64,000 nucleotides of DNA from Ferrovibrio sp041906005 (GCF_041906005.1 NZ_JAYRJY010000001.1:3224001-3288000), one strand, 5' to 3'; shown: positions 35,378 through 44,488, counted from the first letter of the stretch. Numbers and translations: made by a program. Notes: a model not told the origin generated them from the sequence alone.

Positions 35378-37603
35378 ATGGACATGCATTGGCATAAGGC
35401 GCTGCAACTCGCCGTTCGTTTGCATCAAGCCGGAAAGCTGGAAGACGCCTGCCAGCTTTATCGCGTTGTCCTGCAGCAGCAGCCCGAAAATGACGATGCC
35501 CTGCATCTTCTGGGCATGGCGCTTGAACAATTGGGGCGCCCGCAGGAGGGGCTGCCTTTTGTTGAAAAGGCGATTGCGCTCGATCCGGGCATCGTGGCCT
35601 ACCGCAATAGCCTGGGCAACATACACAAAGCCCTGGAAGACGCCGACAAAGCCCTTGCCGCCTATCAGCAGGCCCTGCAGATCGATGTAGGCAATGCCGA
35701 TGCGCATAACAATCTCGGACTGCTTGCTCAGGGCCGCAAGGACTGGGCCGCTGCCCGCGATCATTTCAACGCAGCCCTGACGGCAAATCCGGCTTTCACC
35801 GAGGCGGCGTTCAACCTGGCAGTCACTGACTGGCATGCCGGAGACAGGGAAAAAGCAGTCGCGGCTTTCACGGATCTGACGCTCCGAAATCCTGATCTTG
35901 TGCGCAAGCTGTTCATCCTCGCGCGTTCCGAACTGGAACTGCGGCATGCCGATGCCTTGCAGCAGCTCGCGGCATTCCTCGAGGGCAAGGGGCTGGCCGC
36001 TTTTGAAACACAATATCTGCAGGGCGGCATTGCCGAGTTGCAGAAAGATCTGGAAACGGCCACGCAGAAATATCGCATCGCGATCGCGATCAAGCCGGAT
36101 TTCCCCGATGCCCTGCGGGCCCTTGGGCGCGTTCTCATCGATACTTCGGACGAGGCCACGGCCGTCCCATTGCTGGAGCGGGCTTATGAACTGAAGCCGG
36201 ATGAACCGCAGACCGTTGCGCTGCTGGCCACGGCCTATTCTGGCAGCCACAAGGAGCAGCGGGCCGCTGAGTTGCTGGAAAAGACGCTGGCCAGACAACC
36301 AAACAAGGTGGTGCTGCTGGTTTCTTATGCCCAGGTGCTGGGCAAGCTGAACCGTCTGGATGAGGCCTGCGCCATCTATGAGCGCGCCCTGACGCTTTCG
36401 CCGGATGATACGGTTACAGCGCAGATCTGCGGCAATCTTGCCGGCGTCGAACTGCGTCGCGATCGCGTGGAGGTCGCGGAAGCCGCTTGCCTGCGGGCCC
36501 TTGAACTGAATCCCGACAGCCGCCTCGCTGCCGGTAACCTCGCCAATGTTCGTGACGTGCAAACGCGTTACGAGGAAGCCGAGCGGCTGAATCTCGATCT
36601 GCTTGCCCGGAATCCCGAGGATGCCGAAGCGCATAACAATCTGGGCCTGATGCTGCTCAAGCTTGGTCGTTATGCCGAGGCCTGGCCGCATTTCGCATGG
36701 CGCTTCAAGAGCAGCGGCTGGACCTCGCCGGATACCAGCCGCGGCCTGCCATCCTGGGATGGCAATTTCCCGCCGCCAGGCCGGCTGCTGATCTGGCAGG
36801 AGCAGGGCATCGGCGACGAAATCCTGTTCTCCAGTCTTCTGCCGGAACTGCGTGATCGTGGCGCCGATGCCGTGGTTGGGACCGACCGGCGGCTGGTGCC
36901 GCTGTTCAGGCGATCGTTTCCGGGCGTCGAGTTCCGGGCCAACAATGAACCGCTGGATGTCGCCGAACTCAATCTAGCCTGCCAGCGGCCGTTCGGCGAT
37001 CTGGGGGCCATTCTGCGTTCGGATCCAGGAAGCCTTGAGCATCATCCGTGTCGTTACCTGAAGGCCGATCCAGAACGCCGGGCTGTGTTTCGTCAGCGGT
37101 ATGCCTCGGAGCGCGACCTGCTGGTCGGCATTTCATGGAACAGCAACAACCTGCGCACGGGCAGCAGCAAGTCTGTGGCGCTGGACGACATGTTGCCGCT
37201 GCTGCACGAGCCCAATGCCGCTTTTATATCCCTGCAATACGGGAAAGCGGCGGCCGAGGCGGAGGTGTTCTCGCGGCAGGGCAATGTTCCGTTGCGGCAT
37301 GATGCGGAAGTCGATCCCCTCAAGGATATCGATGCCCAGGCGGCTCAGATCGCGGCCCTGGATATGGTCGTCACGGTCAGCACCGCAGCGGCGCATCTGG
37401 CGGGGGCGCTGGGTCTGCCGGTGCTTTTGCTGATGCCGGGAACGCGTGGTCAGCTCTGGTATTGGGGGACGGAAGGGGAAAGCACGCCCTGGTATCCCAC
37501 CGTGCGGATATGCCGGGCCACCCCGGGTGAAAGTGTCGGCACGCTGATGAACCGTGCCCTGAGGATGTTCAGGGAGATGCGATCCCAATTGGCGCATGGC
37601 TGA
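35378..37603 (+). CDS. TPR-glycosyltransferase, FlmG-like (paralogue 3, longest)
   Basis: A 741-residue paralogue with a much longer TPR array (residues about 5-430, around 11-12 units, for example NADAHNNLGLLAQGRKDWAAARDHFNAAL) and the same C-terminal domain: RLLIWQEQGIGDEILFSSLLPELRDRG, SWNSNNLRTGSSKSVAL, VSTAAAHLAGALGLPVLLLMP and LWYWGTEGESTPWYPTVR. It is 38 bases after flaF, with GAAGGG before the ATG. Compared with paralogues 1 and 2, G-E-Q-G-V-G-D becomes Q-E-Q-G-I-G-D. Likely the same functional class, flagellin or another surface protein as substrate. Confidence 0.82.
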   Translation: MDMHWHKALQLAVRLHQAGKLEDACQLYRVVLQQQPENDDALHLLGMALEQLGRPQEGLPFVEKAIALDPGIVAYRNSLGNIHKALEDADKALAAYQQALQIDVGNADAHNNLGLLAQGRKDWAAARDHFNAALTANPAFTEAAFNLAVTDWHAGDREKAVAAFTDLTLRNPDLVRKLFILARSELELRHADALQQLAAFLEGKGLAAFETQYLQGGIAELQKDLETATQKYRIAIAIKPDFPDALRALGRVLIDTSDEATAVPLLERAYELKPDEPQTVALLATAYSGSHKEQRAAELLEKTLARQPNKVVLLVSYAQVLGKLNRLDEACAIYERALTLSPDDTVTAQICGNLAGVELRRDRVEVAEAACLRALELNPDSRLAAGNLANVRDVQTRYEEAERLNLDLLARNPEDAEAHNNLGLMLLKLGRYAEAWPHFAWRFKSSGWTSPDTSRGLPSWDGNFPPPGRLLIWQEQGIGDEILFSSLLPELRDRGADAVVGTDRRLVPLFRRSFPGVEFRANNEPLDVAELNLACQRPFGDLGAILRSDPGSLEHHPCRYLKADPERRAVFRQRYASERDLLVGISWNSNNLRTGSSKSVALDDMLPLLHEPNAAFISLQYGKAAAEAEVFSRQGNVPLRHDAEVDPLKDIDAQAAQIAALDMVVTVSTAAAHLAGALGLPVLLLMPGTRGQLWYWGTEGESTPWYPTVRICRATPGESVGTLMNRALRMFREMRSQLAHG

Positions 37604-37744
37604 AGCACATCGCGCCGGATGGATTCTGTGATAGTATTCTCACCGGAGTTTTCCATTCCGCCGTGCTGTTTACTTTCGCTAAACCAAAGCATGCGAAATA
37701 AAGGGCGGACAGAAACCGATTCGCAACACGAAGGGGGCTAGCCC

Positions 37745-37963
37745 ATGGCGATGACGGAAGAAGAGCAGAGCAAGGTCACGCGGGAATCGTTCGTGGCCAC
37801 CTGGGAAGCCTTGGTCAATGGCGGCATCAGCCGCGAGATCGTGGCGGCGATTGCCATGAGCATGGCGCTGGCCGAACTGACCTCGCTGTTCGGCAAGGCG
37901 GTCACGGCCCATGGCCTGGAAAAGCTGCCGGAAACGATCCGCTCGGGCGCTTTCGACAAATAA
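37745..37963 (+). CDS. Small hypothetical protein of the flagellin locus
   Basis: A 72-residue protein with no recognised family: acidic N-terminus MAMTEEEQSKVTRESF, then an Ala/Met-rich helical segment (IVAAIAMSMALAELTSLFG) and an amphipathic C-terminus. The helix is not hydrophobic enough to be a sure membrane span. Good ribosome-binding sequence (GAAGGGGG) precedes the ATG, and a strong terminator follows, so it is a real single-gene unit. Confidence 0.7.
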   Translation: MAMTEEEQSKVTRESFVATWEALVNGGISREIVAAIAMSMALAELTSLFGKAVTAHGLEKLPETIRSGAFDK

Positions 37964-37982
37964 CGGCCAGCCTATCAAACGC

Positions 37983-38014
37983 AAAAAAGCCGACCTATAG
38001 GGTCGGCTTTTTTT
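37983..38014 (+). terminator. Rho-independent terminator
   Basis: Stem AGCCGACC/GGTCGGCT with loop TATAG, preceded by an A run and followed by TTTTTTT. Because of the A and T tracts it can work on both strands and probably also ends the convergent 60-residue gene. Confidence 0.93.
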
Positions 38015-38043
38015 GTGCCTTGCGCGTCGGGTCAGACGCGGTG

Positions 38044-38226
38044 TCAGACGCTGATATCGACCTGCTTGCCGGTGCCGGCAGCGGTCGGCGCCGATGCGGG
38101 GGCGGTGATCTGCTTGATATTCTCCAGGCTGGCCGAAACCGCGCTGAGCACGGCAAGCTGCTGGTCGCGGGCGACCTTCAGCCCGACGAAATACAGTTCC
38201 TGCTTGATACCCGATAGTTCGGCCAT
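38044..38226 (-). CDS. Small hypothetical protein, possibly motility-linked
   Basis: A 60-residue protein: MAELSGIKQELYFVGLKVARDQQLAVLSAVSASLENIKQI, an amphipathic helix, then an Ala/Pro tail ending in KQVDISV. Size and ending resemble the small YjfB-type putative motility proteins, but the match is weak. GAGGCAG lies just upstream of the ATG at 38226. It shares a two-way terminator with the convergent small gene at 37745. Confidence 0.55.
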   Translation of the reverse strand: MAELSGIKQELYFVGLKVARDQQLAVLSAVSASLENIKQITAPASAPTAAGTGKQVDISV

Positions 38227-38337
38227 ATCTGCCTCGGCGAAAAGTTAACTCGAATTTACCCTATCGGCCGCCTGGGGAAAAGCCTGATTGCGCCAGTACT
38301 TGCTCAAATGCTTGGCGGCAGCCGCCGGACCGGGTAA

Positions 38338-38359
38338 TTTGGTTTCATATGTAACCAAA
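38338..38359. promoter_or_regulatory. 22-bp operator-like palindrome before the FAD monooxygenase
   Basis: TTTGGTT-T-CATATG-T-AACCAAA: arms complementary over 22 bp apart from one symmetric mismatch. It lies 21 bases upstream of the start codon, overlapping where a promoter would be, so it is probably a repressor site. No regulator gene is adjacent. Confidence 0.6.
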
Positions 38360-38380
38360 AAATCTCCCGGGAGGGAACGG

Positions 38381-39973
38381 ATGGCGTCGTTTACCTATCC
38401 GCAATTCGGCTACCGGCCGCCCCAGACACCGCCCGGCGGCACCGAACGCTGCCGCGTTGCCATCGTGGGCGGCGGCCCGGTGGGGCTGAGCGCCGCGCTC
38501 GACCTGGCGGCCCATGGCATCGGCTGCATCCTGCTGGACGAGGAAGACAGCGTCTCGGTTGGCAGCCGCGCGATCTGCTACGCCAAACGCACGCTGGAAA
38601 TCTGGGATCGCCTCGGCGTGGGCCAGCGCATGCTCGACAAGGGCGTGACCTGGCAGATCGGCAAGGTGTTCCACGGCCCGCACCAGCGCTACAGCTTCGA
38701 TCTGCTGCCCGAGAGCGGCCACAAGTTTCCCGCCTTCATCAACCTGCAGCAATATTACGCCGAGCTTTATCTGGTGGAGGCGGCGCGTGAACAGCCGCTG
38801 ATCGATCTGCGCTGGAAACACCGCGTCGCCGACGCCGTGCCTGGCAACGATGGCGTGCGGCTCAGCGTGGAGACGCCCGATGGCGATTATACGCTGGTGG
38901 CAGATTACGTGCTGGCCGCCGATGGTGCGCGGTCAACGATGCGGCGCAAGCTGGGCCTCGATTTCCGCGGCCAGGTTTTCGAGGACCGCTTCCTGATCGC
39001 CGACGTACACATGAAGGCCGATTTCCCGTCCGAGCGCTGGTTCTGGTTCGATCCGCCCTTCCATGCCGGCGGTTCAGCGCTGCTGCACAAGCAGCCGGAT
39101 GACGTGTGGCGCATCGACCTGCAGCTTGGCTGGCAGGCCGATCCGGAAGCCGAACGCCAGCCCGAGCGTGTGATGCCGCGCCTGAAGGCCATGCTGGGCA
39201 ACGACGTGCCATTCGAGCTCGACTGGGTCAGCGTCTACACCTTCCAGTGCCGTCGCCTCGATCGTTTCCGTCATGGCCGCGTGATCTTCATCGGCGATGC
39301 CGCGCATCAGGTGTCGCCCTTCGGTGCGCGCGGTGCCAATTCCGGCGTGCAGGATGCCGACAATCTGGTGTGGAAGCTGGCGCATGTGTTGAATGGCGAG
39401 GCCCCAGATGCCTTGCTGGATACCTATGACAGCGAACGGGTTGCGGCCGCCGACGAGAATATCCTCAACTCCACACGCAGCACCGATTTCATCGTGCCGA
39501 AATCCGCCACGGCGAAAGCATTGCGCGATGCCGTGCTGGATCTCGCGGCCGATCACGCCTTCGCCCGCCGGCTGGTGAATTCCGGCCGCCTGTCGCTGCC
39601 GACCACGTATCGCGACACGCCGCTCTCCACGCCCGACCGCGATATCTTTGCGGCCGGGCCCGTCCCTGGCGCACCGGCCGTGGATGCCCCGCTGGATGAT
39701 GCTGGCGAGGCATGGCTGCTGCGCCGCTGTGCCGGCGGCGGCTTCACCCTGCTGGTATTCGGCGAGGCGACCGCGTCCCTGCCGCAGGACCTGCGGGGCC
39801 GGGTGAACGTGGTCACCCTGCCGGCCGAAGGCATTGCCGCGCAGCGCTATGCGGCAAAGCCCGGCACGGCCTATCTGCTGCGGCCGGACCAGCATGTGGC
39901 GGCGCGCTGGGTGCAGCCGACAAGCGCAGATATTTCAATGGCTTATCGGAAGGCTCTGACCCTGGCGGCCTGA
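38381..39973 (+). CDS. FAD-dependent aromatic hydroxylase-like monooxygenase
   Basis: A 530-residue flavoprotein of the phenol/3-(3-hydroxyphenyl)propionate hydroxylase type. The FAD Rossmann motif VGGGPVGLSAALDLA starts near residue 29. The DG motif is in YVLAADGARSTMRRKLG, and the GD motif is GRVIFIGDAAHQVSPFGARGANSGVQDADNL. The C-terminal 100 residues form the thioredoxin-like cap typical of phenol hydroxylases. Start at 38381 with GGGAGGG at 38369-38375. It stands alone, controlled presumably through the palindrome upstream. The substrate is unknown. Confidence 0.87.
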   Translation: MASFTYPQFGYRPPQTPPGGTERCRVAIVGGGPVGLSAALDLAAHGIGCILLDEEDSVSVGSRAICYAKRTLEIWDRLGVGQRMLDKGVTWQIGKVFHGPHQRYSFDLLPESGHKFPAFINLQQYYAELYLVEAAREQPLIDLRWKHRVADAVPGNDGVRLSVETPDGDYTLVADYVLAADGARSTMRRKLGLDFRGQVFEDRFLIADVHMKADFPSERWFWFDPPFHAGGSALLHKQPDDVWRIDLQLGWQADPEAERQPERVMPRLKAMLGNDVPFELDWVSVYTFQCRRLDRFRHGRVIFIGDAAHQVSPFGARGANSGVQDADNLVWKLAHVLNGEAPDALLDTYDSERVAAADENILNSTRSTDFIVPKSATAKALRDAVLDLAADHAFARRLVNSGRLSLPTTYRDTPLSTPDRDIFAAGPVPGAPAVDAPLDDAGEAWLLRRCAGGGFTLLVFGEATASLPQDLRGRVNVVTLPAEGIAAQRYAAKPGTAYLLRPDQHVAARWVQPTSADISMAYRKALTLAA

Positions 39974-39982
39974 CCCCGACGC

Positions 39983-40010
39983 TTGACAGGGCGAGGCCGG
40001 CGCTTATGAC
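39983..40010 (+). promoter_or_regulatory. Candidate fabD promoter
   Basis: Consensus TTGACA at 39983-39988, 16-base spacer, TATGAC at 40005-40010, 52 bases before the fabD start codon. Confidence 0.6.
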
Positions 40011-40061
40011 TGGCGCGGCAATTTTCGCCGCTTGCCGGCATTCGCTATCGGGAGTCACAGA

Positions 40062-41003
40062 ATGAGCCGTGCGTTCCTCTTTCCGGGCCAGGGCAGCCAG
40101 GCCGTGGGCATGGGCAAGGATCTGGCCGAGGCCTTCGCCACCGCCCGCCACCTGTTCCAGGAAGTCGACGACGCGCTGTCGCAGAAGCTCTCCACCCTGA
40201 TGTTCGAGGGCCCGGAAGCCGATCTGACGCTGACCGAGAATGCCCAGCCGGCGCTGATGGCCGTGAGCCTGGCGGTGGTGCGTGTCGCCGAAAAGGATTT
40301 CGGCGTCGACCTCGCCGCCAAGGGCGCCTTTGCGGCAGGCCATTCGCTGGGCGAGTATTCCGCGCTATGCGCCATGGGCGCGTTGTCGGTTGCCGATACG
40401 GCCCGCCTGCTCAAGCTGCGCGGCCAGTCGATGCAGAAGGCCGTGCCGGTGGGTGAGGGGGCCATGGCTGCCCTGCTGGGGGCCGAGCTTGATCTCGCCG
40501 AGCAGATCGTGGCGGAGGCGCAGCAGGGCGAAGTCGTCGGCTGCGCCAATGACAACGGCGGCGGTCAGGTGGTGATCTCGGGCAAGAAAAGCGCCGTCGA
40601 GCGTGCCATCGAGGTGGCCAAGGCCAAGGGCGTGAAACGCGCCATGCTGCTGCCGGTCAGCGCGCCGTTCCATTGCGCCATGATGCAGCCGGCCGCCGAT
40701 GCGATGGCGGAAGCCCTGAGCAAGGTGACGCTGAATGTGCCGAAGCTGCCGATCGTTTCGAACGTGACGGCGAAGGGCGAATCGAACCCGGAAGATATCA
40801 AGAAACTGCTGGTGCAGCAGGTGACCGGTCTGGTGCGCTGGCGCGAAGGCGTGCAGTGGCTGAAATCCCAGGGCGTGGCACAGGTGGTCGAGCTGGGCTC
40901 GGGCAAGGTGCTGGCCGGGCTGGTGAAGCGCATCGACAAGGAAATCGAACCGCTCAGCGTTGGCTTGCCGGCCGAGTTGGAAGCCTGGGCCAAGAGCCTC
41001 TGA
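40062..41003 (+). CDS. fabD: Malonyl-CoA:ACP transacylase FabD
   Basis: A 313-residue enzyme loading malonate onto ACP for fatty-acid synthesis. FPGQGSQAVGMG near the N-terminus and the catalytic nucleophile elbow GHSLGEYSALCAMGAL are diagnostic; the catalytic His is in SAPFHCAMM. Start at 40062 (MSRAFLFPG) with CGGGAG upstream. First gene of a fabD-fabG-acpP-fabF cluster. Confidence 0.97.
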   Translation: MSRAFLFPGQGSQAVGMGKDLAEAFATARHLFQEVDDALSQKLSTLMFEGPEADLTLTENAQPALMAVSLAVVRVAEKDFGVDLAAKGAFAAGHSLGEYSALCAMGALSVADTARLLKLRGQSMQKAVPVGEGAMAALLGAELDLAEQIVAEAQQGEVVGCANDNGGGQVVISGKKSAVERAIEVAKAKGVKRAMLLPVSAPFHCAMMQPAADAMAEALSKVTLNVPKLPIVSNVTAKGESNPEDIKKLLVQQVTGLVRWREGVQWLKSQGVAQVVELGSGKVLAGLVKRIDKEIEPLSVGLPAELEAWAKSL

Positions 41004-41035
41004 TACAGATACATTCCTTTGAGGAGACCGAAGCG

Positions 41036-41776
41036 ATGTTCGACCTGACTGGCAAATTCGCCCTCGTCACCGGCGCCACCGGCGGCATTGGCGGCGCCAT
41101 CGCCGCAGCCCTGCATGCCCAGGGCGCCACCGTCGGCCTTTCGGGCACGCGTGAAGCCGTGTTGCAGGAGGTTGCCGCCAAGCTGGGCAGCCGTGCGCAT
41201 GTGCTGCCCTGCAATCTGGGCGATGCCGATGCGGTGAACGGTCTGATCGGCCAGGCCGAGGCCGCCATGGGCCAGGTGGATATCCTAGTCAACAATGCCG
41301 GCATCACCCGCGACGGGCTGGCCATGCGCATGAAGGACGAGGACTGGCAAACCGTGCTGGATGTCAATCTGACGGCCGCCTTCCGTCTGGCCCGGGCCAG
41401 CCTGAAGGGCATGATGAAACGCCGCTGGGGCCGCATCATCAGCATCACCTCGGTGGTGGGTGCGACCGGCAATCCGGGCCAGTTGAACTACGCCGCCGCC
41501 AAGGCCGGCCTGACCGGGATGACCAAGTCCCTGGCCCAGGAAGTCGCCTCGCGCAACATCACGGCGAACTGCGTCGCCCCCGGTTTCATCCAGACCGCGA
41601 TGACCGATGTGCTGACCGATCAGCAGAAGGAAATGATTTCCCAGAAGATTCCGGCCGGCCGACTCGGCCAGAGCCCGGAAATCGCCGCCGCGGTGGTTTA
41701 TCTGGCCTCGGAGGAAGCCGCCTACGTGACCGGACAGACCTTGCATGTTAACGGCGGCATGGCCATGATTTCCTAA
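41036..41776 (+). CDS. fabG: 3-oxoacyl-ACP reductase FabG
   Basis: A 246-residue SDR enzyme that reduces beta-ketoacyl-ACP with NADPH. TGATGGIGGAIAAAL near residue 12, NNAGITRDGL, catalytic Ser in ITSVVG and YAAAKAGLTGM, and the C-terminal VTGQTLHVNGGMAMIS are all typical. Start at 41036 with GAGGAG at 41021-41026, 32 bases after fabD. Confidence 0.97.
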   Translation: MFDLTGKFALVTGATGGIGGAIAAALHAQGATVGLSGTREAVLQEVAAKLGSRAHVLPCNLGDADAVNGLIGQAEAAMGQVDILVNNAGITRDGLAMRMKDEDWQTVLDVNLTAAFRLARASLKGMMKRRWGRIISITSVVGATGNPGQLNYAAAKAGLTGMTKSLAQEVASRNITANCVAPGFIQTAMTDVLTDQQKEMISQKIPAGRLGQSPEIAAAVVYLASEEAAYVTGQTLHVNGGMAMIS

Positions 41777-41920
41777 GGAAATCCGGCACCGAATCAGCCT
41801 TTCCCACCGTTGGGGAACAGCTTGGAAGCGCGGGGTTTCTATGCTAAGGGAGGCCCCCATCTGCCGGCTGCTGCCGCTTCAGGCGCGGTGCAGGCAGCCA
41901 CAACCACAAGGATTTAGGAA

Positions 41921-42160
41921 ATGAGCGACATTGCTGAGCGCGTGAAGAAGATCGTCGTCGAGCACCTGGGCGTCGAGGAAGAGAAGGTCACCGAGAACGC
42001 GAGCTTCATCGACGATCTGGGCGCTGACAGCTTGGACACGGTTGAGCTGGTGATGGCGTTCGAAGAAGAGTTCGGCGTTGAGATCCCCGACGATGCCGCC
42101 GAGAAGATCCTGACCGTCAAGGACGCGATCGACTTCATCAAGGAGCGTTCGGCGTCGTAA
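41921..42160 (+). CDS. acpP: Acyl carrier protein
   Basis: A 79-residue acidic carrier protein. The phosphopantetheine attachment motif DSLDTVELV places Ser37 as the modified residue. It shuttles growing acyl chains among FabD, FabG and FabF. A 144-base gap separates it from fabG, so it may have its own promoter; a TATGCT at 41840-41845 is a possible -10 but no convincing -35 was found. Confidence 0.98.
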   Translation: MSDIAERVKKIVVEHLGVEEEKVTENASFIDDLGADSLDTVELVMAFEEEFGVEIPDDAAEKILTVKDAIDFIKERSAS

Positions 42161-42222
42161 GCCCTGGCTGACGCCGCCGCCGCGTTCCGTATTTCCGTTC
42201 ATTCGTCTCGAAAGGTTCAGCC

Positions 42223-43500
42223 ATGCGTCGTGTCGTCGTTACCGGCCTCGGCCTGGTCACGCCGCTCGCTTGCGGCGTGGAAGCGACTTGGACCCGGTTG
42301 ATCAACGGTGAATCTGGCCTCGGCAAGATCACCCGTTTCGACGCCTCCGAAATGCCGGCGCGTATCGCCGGGCAGGTGCCGTTGAAAGCGGATTTTCCGG
42401 ATCGTGCCGATGCTTTCGATCCCGACGAATGGATGGAAGCCAAGGAACGCAAGCGCGTTGACGATTTCATCGTCTTCGGCATGGCGGCGGCGAAGCAGGC
42501 CGTGAAGGATTCCGGCTGGGTGCCAGCCGATGAGGAGCAGCGCTGCCGTACCGGCGTGCTGATCGGCTCCGGCATCGGCGGCCTCAACGGCATCGAAGAG
42601 GCGGCGATCACGCTGAAGGAAAAAGGCCATCGCCGCATCAGTCCGTTCTTTGTGCCCGGCCGATTGATCAATCTGGTTTCCGGTCATGTCTCGATCGAAT
42701 ACGGCTTCAAGGGCCCTAACCACGCGGTGGTGACGGCCTGCTCGACCGGCGCCCATGCCATTGGTGACGCGGCTCGCCTGATCATGTGGGACGATGCCGA
42801 CGTGATGGTGGCCGGCGGGGCCGAAGCCACCATCGGTCCGCTCGGTGTGGCTGGCTTCTGTGCTGCCCGCGCGCTGTCGACCGGTTTCAATGACAATCCG
42901 ACTGCCGGCTCGCGCCCCTGGGACAAAGGCCGTGACGGCTTTGTGATGGGTGAGGGTGCTGGCGTGGTGGTGCTTGAGGAACTCGAGCATGCCAAGCGCC
43001 GTGGCGCCAAGATTTACGCCGAAGTGGTGGGTTATGGCCTGTCGGGCGATGCCTATCACATCACCGCCCCGCATGAGAGCGGCGATGGCGCCTTCCGCTG
43101 CATGCAGATGGCGCTGAAGCGTGCCGGCATGCAGCCGTCCGATATCGATTACGTCAACGCGCATGGCACCTCGACGCCGCTGGGCGATGAGATCGAGCTG
43201 GGCGCGGTGAAGCGGCTGTTCGGCAATGCCATGGGCAGCCTGTCGATGTCGTCCACCAAGTCGTCGATTGGCCATCTGCTCGGCGCTGCCGGCGCGGTGG
43301 AAGCGATCTTCTCGACCCTGGCGATCAAGACCGGCATTGTGCCGCCGACGCTGAACCTGGACGATCCCAGCGATGTGGCCGTCGGCCTCGATCTGGTGCC
43401 GCATAAGGCCAAGCAGCGCGAGGTGCGCGCGGCGCTGTCGAACTCCTTCGGGTTCGGCGGCACCAACGCCTCGCTCGTGCTGAAGCGCTACGAAGCCTAA
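42223..43500 (+). CDS. fabF: 3-oxoacyl-ACP synthase II FabF
   Basis: A 425-residue condensing enzyme elongating acyl-ACP. Catalytic triad: Cys in TACSTGAHAIGDA (near residue 172), His in NAHGTSTPLGD, and His in SSIGHLLGAAGAVEA. It ends FGFGGTNASLVLKRYE. It follows acpP by 62 bases, the normal order. Confidence 0.98.
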   Translation: MRRVVVTGLGLVTPLACGVEATWTRLINGESGLGKITRFDASEMPARIAGQVPLKADFPDRADAFDPDEWMEAKERKRVDDFIVFGMAAAKQAVKDSGWVPADEEQRCRTGVLIGSGIGGLNGIEEAAITLKEKGHRRISPFFVPGRLINLVSGHVSIEYGFKGPNHAVVTACSTGAHAIGDAARLIMWDDADVMVAGGAEATIGPLGVAGFCAARALSTGFNDNPTAGSRPWDKGRDGFVMGEGAGVVVLEELEHAKRRGAKIYAEVVGYGLSGDAYHITAPHESGDGAFRCMQMALKRAGMQPSDIDYVNAHGTSTPLGDEIELGAVKRLFGNAMGSLSMSSTKSSIGHLLGAAGAVEAIFSTLAIKTGIVPPTLNLDDPSDVAVGLDLVPHKAKQREVRAALSNSFGFGGTNASLVLKRYEA

Positions 43501-43510
43501 AACACAACCG

Positions 43511-44488
43511 ATGAAGCGGCTGACGCGTGCGCTGCTGGCGATCCTGCTGGCGGCGGCGCTGGTCGGCGCCGGCGGTTATGTCTGGTTCCAGTCCTGGCTG
43601 GAGGCCCCGGGCCCGGCGCGGCAGGATACCGTTGTTCTCATCCCGCGTGGCAGCAGCGTGTCGGGCATTGCCCAGCGGCTGGTCGACGCGGGCGTGGTAG
43701 ACCATGCCCGGCTGCTGCAACTGGCCGTGTGGCAGGGCGGCCTGGCCGCCGCGCTGAAGGCCGGCGAATATCAGTTTGGCCCGGGCGACAGCCCGCGCGC
43801 CGTGCTGGAACGGATTGCGGCCGGCCGCGTGCTGGTTCGTCGCCTGACCATCCCCGAAGGCCAGACCAGCGCCGAAATCCGGCGGCTGGTAGAGGCGGCC
43901 GAGGCCATGACCGGCGCCTGGCCGGCTGAGGCGCCCCCGGAGGGCAGTCTGCTGCCCGAGACCTACCATTACGTCCATGGTGACAGCCGCCCCGAACTGG
44001 TGGCGCGCATGCGCAAGGCGCGGGATGAATTGCTGGCCGAGCTATGGGGCAAGCGGGCATCGGGTCTGCCGCTGGCCGACCCGGGCCAGGCGGTGATCCT
44101 GGCCTCCATTGTCGAGGCAGAAACCCCGCTCGCGGCCGAGCGGCCTCGCGTGGCCGGCGTCTACCTGAACCGGCTGAAACGCGGCATGCGGCTGCAGGCC
44201 GACCCCACGGTGGCCTATGGCATCACCCGTGGCGAGAAGGAGCTGGACCGGCCGCTCAGCCGCGACGATCTCGCCCGGGCAAGCCCCTGGAACACCTATA
44301 CCAGCGACGGCCTGCCGCCCACACCGATCAACCATCCCGGTCGGGCCAGCCTGGCCGCGGCGCTGCAGCCGGAAAGCCACGATTTCCTGTTTTTCGTGGC
44401 CGACGGGAAAGGTGGGCATCTGTTCGCCCAGACCTATGAGCAGCATCTGCGCAACGTGGCCGCCTATCGCGCCAGCCAGCGGCGCTGA
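43511..44488 (+). CDS. mltG: Endolytic murein transglycosylase MltG
   Basis: A 325-residue inner-membrane anchored enzyme that cuts nascent glycan strands and sets their length. One N-terminal membrane helix (LTRALLAILLAAALVGAGGYV) is followed by a LysM-like part (LIPRGSSVSGIAQRLVDAGV) and the YceG catalytic domain, with the catalytic Glu in ASIVEAETPLAAERPRVAGVYLNRL, and MRLQADPTVAYGI. It starts 10 bases after fabF. In many alphaproteobacteria yicC-gmk follow directly; here the arsenic cassette intervenes. Confidence 0.95.
   Translation: MKRLTRALLAILLAAALVGAGGYVWFQSWLEAPGPARQDTVVLIPRGSSVSGIAQRLVDAGVVDHARLLQLAVWQGGLAAALKAGEYQFGPGDSPRAVLERIAAGRVLVRRLTIPEGQTSAEIRRLVEAAEAMTGAWPAEAPPEGSLLPETYHYVHGDSRPELVARMRKARDELLAELWGKRASGLPLADPGQAVILASIVEAETPLAAERPRVAGVYLNRLKRGMRLQADPTVAYGITRGEKELDRPLSRDDLARASPWNTYTSDGLPPTPINHPGRASLAAALQPESHDFLFFVADGKGGHLFAQTYEQHLRNVAAYRASQRR

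Noticed and set aside
37604..37744. Terminator for TPR-glycosyltransferase paralogue 3
   Set aside because: No stem with T tract seen between 37604 and 37744.
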